Source: Nocardioides sp. (lineage in GTDB: Bacteria > Actinomycetota > Actinomycetes > Propionibacteriales > Nocardioidaceae). From it: 36,704 nt of DNA. Numbering within the stretch: the first letter of the stretch is position 1; every line of letters starts with the position of its first letter. The notes beneath the pieces are model-generated. The model worked only from the letters and a program-made list of their open reading frames with translations, had not been told where the DNA came from and did not search any database. Below, piece after piece: positions 31,561 to 36,704 of this stretch. A program made the translations under genes and the position numbers. Where the stretch lies: NCBI GenBank assembly GCA_020636915.1, contig JACJWV010000026.1, forward strand, positions 1 to 36,704, in the 5' to 3' direction.

Positions 31561-31604
31561 CCTTTGTTCCGCTCTCGCCGAGCCTCGAAACCACCACCTG
31601 AGCA

Positions 31605-31646
31605 GCGGCCCGTGGCACCCCACTCGACCGGGGAGCCACGGGCCGC
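31605..31646. terminator. Strong hairpin downstream of the IS relic
   Basis: GCGGCCCGTGG (31605-31615) pairs perfectly with CCACGGGCCGC (31636-31646) around a 20-nt loop. The 11-bp GC stem looks like an actinobacterial terminator, but which gene it serves is unclear because its neighbours are a relic and a tiny ORF. Confidence 0.5.
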
Positions 31647-31716
31647 TTCGTGCGTCACCACCCGCGAGCCAGGATGGATCGATGACGACCACCCACGACG
31701 CAGCCGGGACCACCGC

Positions 31717-31803
31717 ATGACCGCCGCGACCTGGACGATCGCGATCATCGCCATCCTGATCGTCGCCGCCATCGCCCTGCGCGCGTTCGGGTCCCGCGAC
31801 TAG
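31717..31803 (+). CDS. Possible 28-aa single-helix membrane peptide
   Basis: ATG 31717 opens a 28-codon frame, MTAATWTIAIIAILIVAAIA followed by LRAFGSRD: one hydrophobic helix and a basic tail. A 12-codon ORF (ATG 31682, MTTTHDAAGTTA) ends in an ATGA overlap with this start, which would allow translational coupling. The stop TAG overlaps the stop of the convergent M1 peptidase gene (shared CTAG at 31800-31803). Such short ORFs arise by chance, so this needs expression evidence. Confidence 0.35.
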   Translation: MTAATWTIAIIAILIVAAIALRAFGSRD

Positions 31804-33371
31804 CCGCCCGTAGAGCTGCCCATCGCCAGGAGCGCGTGGTTGCGGCGGATCTGCTCCCACGAGGCCGGCACCCGTGCTGTCCCCGCCGATCCGGGTCGCG
31901 CCGGGCGCGCGTCGAAGCCGCGCGGGAACCCGTTCGCCTCGGTCGGCGCGGGACGCTGCCGCGCGTGCAGCCACGCGTCGAAGAACGGCCCGAGCCGCTC
32001 CCCCGACTCCTCCTCCGCCAGCGCGACGAAGTCGGAGATCGAGGCGTTGCCGTGGCGGTGCTCGGCTGCCCACTGGCGCAGGACCGAGAAGAACGCCGGC
32101 CCGCCGATGCGGGTGCGCAACGCCTGCAGTGCCATCGCGCCCCGGTCGAGGACGGCGATGCCGGCCTCCTGGTGGGCACCGGGGTCGCCGATGGCGACGC
32201 GCCAGAAGTCGCGGTCGCGGGCGTGGTCGTCCCAGGCGGCGCGGAAGAGCCGCCGGCCGTCGCCGTCGCCGTGCCGCTCCGACCAGCGCCACTCGGCCCA
32301 GGACGCGAAGCCCTCGCTGAGCCAGGAGTCACGCCAGTTCTCCACCGACACCGAGTCGCCGAACCACTGGTGGGCGTTCTCGTGCACCACGACGTAGATG
32401 TTGGGCCCGTCGCGCCAGGACCGGCGCGCGTAGACGGGCCGCGTCTGGTTGCCCACGGCGGGGACGGAGCCTGCGGCAGCGACGACGCCACCCATCGCGT
32501 CGAAGGGGTAGGACCCGAACTGCCGGGCCTCGAACGCGACGACCTCCGGCGTCCTGGCCACGTCGGCCGCGGCGTACCGCACCACCCGTCCCCCGGCGGG
32601 TGGGACGGCGGTCACGACGGGGTGGCCGTCGACACGGGTGCGCGTCAGGTCGAGCTGGCCGACCACGACGAACGACGCGTGCGGCGCCATCGGGTCGGCC
32701 TCGCGCCAGTGCCAGGTGCGCGTGGCGTGCCGGGTGTGCTTCGCGTGCGTGTGCCTGGACACCAGGATCCCGTTGCCGACCGCCTCCAGGTCCTCGGCCA
32801 CGGTGACCCGGACGTCGTAGGTCGCCTTGTCGCGCGGGTGGTCGTTGGCGGGGTACCACCACGCCGCGATCTCCGGCCTCCCGACCGCCACGGCCCCGGC
32901 GTGGCTGCGGATCCACGGCTTCACGCCCTCGGACCGGACCCGGGACGGCACGCCGGCGTAGGTCACCCGCACCGTCATCGCCTGGCCCTCCCGCAGCGCC
33001 CGAGCCGGGGTCACGACCAGTTCGTGCCCGTCCTGCCGGTACGACGCCGGCCGGTCGTTGACGCGGACGCCCGAGACCGGCAGCACGAAGTCGAGGTCGA
33101 AGCGTGAGAGCGCCTGCGTCGTGTGCGCGCGGATCCACGTGGTGCCGCTGAGCCGGTCGGTCCGCGGCCGGTAGGCGACCTGGATGTTGTAGTGCTCGAC
33201 GTCGTACCCCCCGTTGCCGTAGTCGGCGTAGTAGGGATCGCCGATCCCGCGCGACCCCGGCGTGCCGTCCGTCGACCCCCGCGCCGACGTGGCCGTGGCC
33301 GCACCGGCCGGCAGCAGGAGCGCCACCCCCACGGCAGCGGCGAGCCGCCGTACGCGTGCATGTGCAGGCAT
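31800..33371 (-). CDS. Secreted M1-family zinc metallopeptidase
   Basis: A 523-aa protein with signal peptide (RVRRLAAAVGVALLLPAGAAT) and M1 domain layout. YDVEHYNIQVAYRPRTDRLSGTTWI is the usual N-terminal saddle start, and the active site is VVHENAHQWFG (His330, Glu331, His334) with the third zinc ligand Glu353 in SEGFASW, giving HEXXH-X18-E. The exopeptidase motif, normally GxMEN or in this subgroup ALETQTRP, reads AVGNQTRP here, with Gly307 at the glutamate that holds the substrate amino terminus. Peptide cleavage should be possible, aminopeptidase specificity is doubtful. GGGAGG 7 nt before ATG 33371 fixes the start. The LuxR-type regulator is encoded 94 nt upstream on the same strand. 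Confidence 0.9.
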   Translation of the reverse strand: MPAHARVRRLAAAVGVALLLPAGAATATSARGSTDGTPGSRGIGDPYYADYGNGGYDVEHYNIQVAYRPRTDRLSGTTWIRAHTTQALSRFDLDFVLPVSGVRVNDRPASYRQDGHELVVTPARALREGQAMTVRVTYAGVPSRVRSEGVKPWIRSHAGAVAVGRPEIAAWWYPANDHPRDKATYDVRVTVAEDLEAVGNGILVSRHTHAKHTRHATRTWHWREADPMAPHASFVVVGQLDLTRTRVDGHPVVTAVPPAGGRVVRYAAADVARTPEVVAFEARQFGSYPFDAMGGVVAAAGSVPAVGNQTRPVYARRSWRDGPNIYVVVHENAHQWFGDSVSVENWRDSWLSEGFASWAEWRWSERHGDGDGRRLFRAAWDDHARDRDFWRVAIGDPGAHQEAGIAVLDRGAMALQALRTRIGGPAFFSVLRQWAAEHRHGNASISDFVALAEEESGERLGPFFDAWLHARQRPAPTEANGFPRGFDARPARPGSAGTARVPASWEQIRRNHALLAMGSSTGG

Positions 33372-33465
33372 GTCTCTACCTCCCGAGCAAGGACCACCCC
33401 GTGTGGTCTGGGGCGAGACACAACCACAGCCCGCGGACGGTCGCCCGCCTCTCTCCACAGGCCCG

Positions 33466-34074
33466 TCAGCTCGGGGGTGGTGGACGGTCGACCACGCCGT
33501 GGTCGATCGCCCATCGCACCGCCTCGGCCCGGCGGGTGATGCCGAGCTTGCGGTAGGCCGAGCGGATGTAGGACTTCACGGTCGTGGTGCTCAGGTAGAG
33601 CTCGGCCGCGATCTCGGCGTTGGTGTGGCCCGCCGCGATCATCCGCACCATCTGCTCCTCGCGTGCCGTCAAGGTGGCGGGTCGGTCAGCAGGGGGCTCG
33701 GGCGCCTGCGCCTCGCTGGCGGCCAGGACGCGGATGATCGCGCGCAGCAGGTCCGACGAGGTCGCGGAGATCGGGACGACGGCGCCGACGTTGCGCTCTC
33801 GCGCCTTGCGCGCGAGGTCGTCGCGCTCGAAAGGCACCAGCCCGACCACCGGAGTCCCGGCCCATCGTGTGTGCTCCAGCCCGGCTCCGTCGTCGCGGTC
33901 GAGGCTGACCAGGTCGAGGACGACGACGTCCGGCCGGGCCGCTCCGTCATCACCACACTCGATGGTCAGGCCCTCCCGCTCGAGCAGCGAGTGGACGCCG
34001 GTACGCACCAGCGGGAACGGGCTCACCACGCTCACGCGCAGGACAGTCCCGCGTGCCAGCCCAGAAGGCCGCAC
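33466..34074 (-). CDS. LuxR-family regulator with atypical receiver-like domain
   Basis: A 202-aa protein. The C-terminal LuxR HTH is clear: LTAREEQMVRMIAAGHTNAEIAAELYLSTTTVKSYIRSAYRKLGI. The N-terminal 120 residues have receiver shape (RVSVVSPFPLVRTGVHSLLE, RPDVVVLDLVSLD, GTPVVGLVPFE). However, the acidic pair after the first strand is replaced by Ser-Pro, and the conserved lysine near GAVVPISA is missing, so only the phospho-acceptor-like aspartate remains. Phosphorylation-independent control is likely. No histidine kinase gene is adjacent. GTG 34074 is chosen for GGAGG 9 nt upstream; a longer frame to 34113 lacks such a site. It may control the M1 peptidase gene that follows or the lipase gene upstream. 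Confidence 0.85.
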   Translation of the reverse strand: MRPSGLARGTVLRVSVVSPFPLVRTGVHSLLEREGLTIECGDDGAARPDVVVLDLVSLDRDDGAGLEHTRWAGTPVVGLVPFERDDLARKARERNVGAVVPISATSSDLLRAIIRVLAASEAQAPEPPADRPATLTAREEQMVRMIAAGHTNAEIAAELYLSTTTVKSYIRSAYRKLGITRRAEAVRWAIDHGVVDRPPPPS

Positions 34075-34087
34075 GACGTTTCTCCTC

Positions 34088-34105
34088 CCTGTCCCCGCAG
34101 ACAGG
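34088..34105 (-). promoter_or_regulatory. Inverted repeat next to the LuxR-type gene's ribosome binding site
   Basis: CCTGTC-N6-GACAGG (34088-34105) abuts the GGAGG at 34083-34087 and lies 13 nt before GTG 34074. It could be an operator for autoregulation or a leader hairpin that affects translation. Confidence 0.4.
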
Positions 34106-34210
34106 ATGCCCACTTCGGGCTACGGGTATCGCAGCCCGCGCCGATCGGGCCTCAGGTCCGACCAAAGGGGTGAAGGAGCGTCGTGGGGTGGGGCAGCGCC
34201 CCGGGCTGGC

Positions 34211-35470
34211 TCAGCCCGCGCAGGTGCTGGGCGCCGGCACGCCCGCGAACCGCGACGCCAGCCACGGCATCGCGCTGGTCAGGAACAGCGCGCCGGCATT
34301 GGTGTGGTCGAGGCCCTGCATCTCCTGGTACTGCACCGGCACGCCCTGGCGGCAGTACTCCGCCGCGAGCGCCGCCTGGTCGGCCGCGATCATCACGCCG
34401 TCGCCGGTGCCGTCGGAGTTGCCGGCCACCAGGTAGATCGGCGCGCTCGGATGCCCGGGCACCGAACCCATGACGAGCCGGTTGATCAGCCGCCGGAACA
34501 CCGGCACCTGCAGGAGGTCGGCGTACCTCGGCTTCATCAGGCGCTTGATCGTCAGTCCGGGGAACTCGCCGGAGAACTCGCCGATGCACTGGTGCGACAG
34601 GGTCCGCGCGACCTTGCGACCCCACCTCGAGAGGTAGGGCCTCAGGTCGATGCCGTTGGCGCGGCTGATGCCGATCATCGCCGCGGGGATCACGTCGGAC
34701 CACTCGGGCGTCCCGTCGATGTAGGGCAGGTTGTGGCGCAGGTCCACCGGCACGCCGCCCATCGCGGTGCCGACCAGGTTCATCGACGGCGCATGGTGGG
34801 GTTGCAGCTCGCTGGCCCAGTCCGCGGCGATCGAGCCGCCGGAGTAGCCCATCATCGCGACGGGCGTCGCCTCGTCGAGCTCGAGCGCCTTGATCGTCGC
34901 GGTGATCCCGTCGAGGGTGCTGGTGCCCGACTCGGGGCCGGCGACGTAGTCGAGCCGCTGGTTCTCGAAGTCCGGCACGGTGACGATGTAGCCCTCGGCG
35001 CGCAGCGCCTGGACCACGCCCTGCTCGACCTGCGCCGTCTGCTGGTTGGGCGCCCCGGGGTTGCCGCCGCGCAGGGTGTACGACGGGTTGCACTTGGTCG
35101 ACAGCGCGTCGTAGAAGCTCAGGTACGCCGCCAGCCGCGGCGCCGCCGTCCCGGTCACCGGCTGGATCACGGTGGTCACCGTCGCGACCGGCTTCCCGCG
35201 CATGTCGCTGGTGCGGTAGAGGATCTGCTCGGCCGGGAGCGGGGTCTCGTTGGTGTCGAGGCCGACCGTCACCTCGCGGGTCTTCAACGGGGTGCCCGGC
35301 GCGATCTTCCGGAGCGGCTTCGCGCCGTCGTACCGGTAGAACGGGTCCTTGCTCGGCCGCACCAGCGTGCTCGCGGTGTCCGCCCCGTCGGCCGGCGCCA
35401 CGGCGGGCGCGAGCGTGGCGGTCGACGCGACGACGGCCGCGATCCCGGCGATGACGATCCTTCGACGCAC
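34211..35470 (-). CDS. Secreted LIP-family lipase/esterase (alpha/beta hydrolase)
   Basis: A 419-aa protein with signal peptide (RRRIVIAGIAAVVASTATLAPAVA) and the secretory lipase (LIP, PF03583) layout. KDPFYRYDGAKPLRKIAPGTPLKTREV is the typical N-terminus, including the F-Y start of the cap region, and RTSDMRGKPVATVTTVIQP follows. The nucleophile is Ser210 in MGYSGGSIAADW, an acid is likely in AGNSDGTGD, and His389 is in GLDHTNAG. Cysteines in TKCNP, HQCIG, EYCRQG and STCAG suggest disulfides. Relatives split triacylglycerols or other esters outside the cell. GTG 35470 has AGGGAGGG about 8 nt upstream. It could act on host or environmental lipids; no specific substrate is indicated. Confidence 0.88.
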   Translation of the reverse strand: MRRRIVIAGIAAVVASTATLAPAVAPADGADTASTLVRPSKDPFYRYDGAKPLRKIAPGTPLKTREVTVGLDTNETPLPAEQILYRTSDMRGKPVATVTTVIQPVTGTAAPRLAAYLSFYDALSTKCNPSYTLRGGNPGAPNQQTAQVEQGVVQALRAEGYIVTVPDFENQRLDYVAGPESGTSTLDGITATIKALELDEATPVAMMGYSGGSIAADWASELQPHHAPSMNLVGTAMGGVPVDLRHNLPYIDGTPEWSDVIPAAMIGISRANGIDLRPYLSRWGRKVARTLSHQCIGEFSGEFPGLTIKRLMKPRYADLLQVPVFRRLINRLVMGSVPGHPSAPIYLVAGNSDGTGDGVMIAADQAALAAEYCRQGVPVQYQEMQGLDHTNAGALFLTSAMPWLASRFAGVPAPSTCAG

Positions 35471-35554
35471 GGTGCATCCCTCCCTGCAGGTCGTGATGCC
35501 GGGATCAACGAGGCAGGGAGCGTGCGGTTACCGGTGAGTACGGCGAGCGTGGCC

Positions 35555-35606
35555 CGAGTCGTGTGCCTGGCAACGCGCTCTGGCGCGTGCCCAGGCACAC
35601 GACTCG
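35555..35606. terminator. Very long hairpin downstream of the DUF1269 gene
   Basis: CGAGTCGTGTGCCTGG (35555-35570) pairs perfectly with 35591-35606. Inside the loop ACGCGC and GCGCGT (35573-35578 and 35583-35588) pair again around TCTG, leaving only a 2x2 internal bulge. It lies 14 nt after the DUF1269 stop and 84 nt before the lipase start. A terminator for the former is most likely, though there is no U-tract. Confidence 0.7.
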
Positions 35607-35619
35607 TCGTGGCAACGTC

Positions 35620-36183
35620 TCAGGCGTCGGTCTCCTGCGCCTCCTTGGCCGCGGCCTTGATGTCGTCGGCCTCGACCTTGTCGACGGCGGACGCCACGAT
35701 CCGCTCGGCGCGCTCGAGCGCCCGCTGGATCTTGACCGCTCCGGGGTCGGACACCAGGGCGAGCAGGCCGGAGTGGCCGGGCTCGATGGCGTTCTCGAGC
35801 TGCCCCTCGAGCTCCTTGTGGTGGTGGCGCTGGCGCAGCTTGCCGGCGAGCGCCCCCGCGGAGCCGACGACCGCGGCGCTGCCGAGGATCGACGGCGGGA
35901 AGATCACGCCCAGCGCGATGCCGCCGACGACGCCCCACTTGAGGCCGGACTTGGTGCTGTGGTCGGTCGCCTTCTGGACCTCGAGCTTGCCGTCGGCCGA
36001 GCGGGTGACCACGAGCACGCCCTCGATCTCGACGGTGCGTCCGTCCTCGGCCTCCTTGAGGGCCTCGTAGGCCTCCCAGGCCAGGTCCGTGTCGTTGAAG
36101 TCGGCGACCAGCAGGGTGTAGGCGCCGTCGGTCACGGCGGCTCCGATGATCTCCAGGTCGGGTGTGTTGTTGTCTTCTGACAT
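35620..36183 (-). CDS. DUF1269 family membrane-associated protein
   Basis: A 187-aa protein of the DUF1269 family, whose function is unknown. The N-terminal ferredoxin-like part has GAYTLLVADFNDTDLAWEAYEALKEAE and VEIEGVLVVTRSADGKLEVQKATDHSTKSGLKWGVVGGIALGVIFPPSILGSAAVVGSAGALAGKL, the family's phrase followed by a glycine-rich hydrophobic hairpin that may enter the membrane. The C-terminal half is a charged helix (LERAERIVASAVDKVEADDIKAAAKEAQE). ATG 36183 has GAGGAG 8 nt upstream. The gene stands alone with a strong hairpin after it. Relatives are often stress-linked in actinobacteria, but nothing here shows that. Confidence 0.88.
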   Translation of the reverse strand: MSEDNNTPDLEIIGAAVTDGAYTLLVADFNDTDLAWEAYEALKEAEDGRTVEIEGVLVVTRSADGKLEVQKATDHSTKSGLKWGVVGGIALGVIFPPSILGSAAVVGSAGALAGKLRQRHHHKELEGQLENAIEPGHSGLLALVSDPGAVKIQRALERAERIVASAVDKVEADDIKAAAKEAQETDA

Positions 36184-36277
36184 CGCAAGAGCTCCTCGTT
36201 GATGGGTACCACCGGTCACTCTGGGACGTTCGGCGCCGCCCCGCCTCCCCCGCTCCGGGTGGTCGCTCCCGCCGGGA

Positions 36278-36688
36278 TCAGACCGACAAGCGGGTCATCT
36301 CGAACGGCACGGTCATCACGGCCCGGCCGACCCGCAGGTGGTAGCGCGTGCGGCCGCGCTTGACCAGGGTGCCGCGCACCCCGTCGTACTTGCTGCCGGG
36401 CGCGTTGATCTGCAGCGTGTCACCCAGCCGCACCGGGACCGTCAGGTCCAGCTGTTCGGCCTGCTCGGCGGCGCGGGCCCGGAGCCGGGCGAGGTCCGCC
36501 CGGTAGCCGGCCGTCATGGCCGCGGGCGCCCCGCGGTAGGTCCAGCCGAAGAGGTGGTCGACGCTGAACGTCGACGAGCAGGTCGGGCACGAGCTGGGTC
36601 GCTCCGGCCGGCGGTGCCGGGTGACCCGGTGGCCGGCAGGGCAGGTGCCGACCCAGTCGCCCTCGACCCGCGGCGCGTCGGAGCTCAT
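36278..36688 (-). CDS. Zinc-ribbon protein with SH3/KOW-like C-terminus, function unknown
   Basis: Not recognised. The 136-aa protein has an N-terminal zinc ribbon (TCPAGHRVTRHRRP and SCPTCSSTFSVDHLFGW: one Cys-x-x-x-His pair and one CPTC pair), a short helix of about 25 residues (DLARLRARAAEQAEQLDL), and a C-terminal beta domain: VRLGDTLQINAPGSKYDGVRGTLVKRGRTRYHLRVGRAVMTVPFEM. The last reads like a KOW/SH3-type small barrel, with the phrase DGVRGTLVKRGRTRYHLRV as in ribosomal or NusG-like modules and in proteins that bind RNA or DNA. ATG 36688 is taken as start, close to the window edge, and no ribosome binding site can be judged. Its neighbours give no hint. Confidence 0.7.
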   Translation of the reverse strand: MSSDAPRVEGDWVGTCPAGHRVTRHRRPERPSSCPTCSSTFSVDHLFGWTYRGAPAAMTAGYRADLARLRARAAEQAEQLDLTVPVRLGDTLQINAPGSKYDGVRGTLVKRGRTRYHLRVGRAVMTVPFEMTRLSV

Positions 36689-36704
36689 GCAGCGCTGGCC
36701 ACTG

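Noticed and set aside
1..36704. tRNA, rRNA, riboswitch or CRISPR sequences
   Set aside because: Looked for conserved tRNA loops, rRNA stretches, known riboswitch cores and regularly spaced repeats on both strands; none were recognised by eye, though a covariance-model scan was not possible.

Overview
The window is very GC-rich, uses many GTG starts and 4-nt ATGA overlaps, and carries actinobacterial families (DUF222-HNH endonuclease with a LexA-type SOS box, HspR-like MerR regulator, LIP-family lipase, DUF1269 protein, SRPBCC-free envelope genes). It looks like chromosomal DNA of a high-GC actinobacterium, most likely from the Nocardioides/Propionibacteriales neighbourhood; the genus is an inference from gene content and style.

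Region 1 (1-13.4 kb) is a cell-surface polymer block. After a partial BASS-type transporter come a secreted glycoside-hydrolase-like protein with fibronectin III domains and a divergent membrane acyltransferase. A tight six-gene minus-strand operon (11105 down to 3924) then encodes a membrane-anchored unknown, a GT4 glycosyltransferase, an HX4D acyltransferase, a large DUF2206-like membrane protein, a lipid-linked polymer flippase and a CDP-glycerol-type polyol-phosphate transferase. Most of its junctions are 4-nt stop/start overlaps. Plus-strand GT4 and GT2 genes diverge from it. Together this reads as synthesis, acylation and export of a teichoic-acid-like or exopolysaccharide polymer.

Region 2 (13.4-24.3 kb) is mixed housekeeping: Hsp20 with a divergent short MerR regulator, an unknown 398-aa protein, an APC amino-acid permease, a DUF1295 membrane enzyme, TspO, a cytosolic gamma-glutamyltransferase-family protein, a DUF222-HNH endonuclease with an SOS box at its promoter, an IS30 element landed just upstream of it, a small membrane protein and a FUSC/ArAE exporter.

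Region 3 (24.3-30.1 kb) is the most interesting part: a compact RiPP locus on the minus strand. A 48-aa precursor with a double-glycine leader is followed by a strong hairpin, an MvdC/D-like ATP-grasp ligase, a protein of the PpiC-related peptide-maturation type, and a C39-peptidase ABC exporter. This is a graspetide-type (omega-ester/amide cross-linked peptide) system whose core, ending KSSKVCDVGGGCWPDTDF, I do not recognise from characterised graspetides. A secreted subtilase gene diverges from the precursor and may or may not belong.

Region 4 (30.1-36.7 kb) opens with a heavily frameshifted IS1182-type transposase relic, then a possible tiny membrane protein, a secreted M1 metallopeptidase lacking the usual exopeptidase glutamate, an atypical LuxR-type regulator, a secreted LIP-family lipase, a DUF1269 membrane protein and a zinc-ribbon protein of unknown role. 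No rRNA, tRNA or CRISPR array was recognised.
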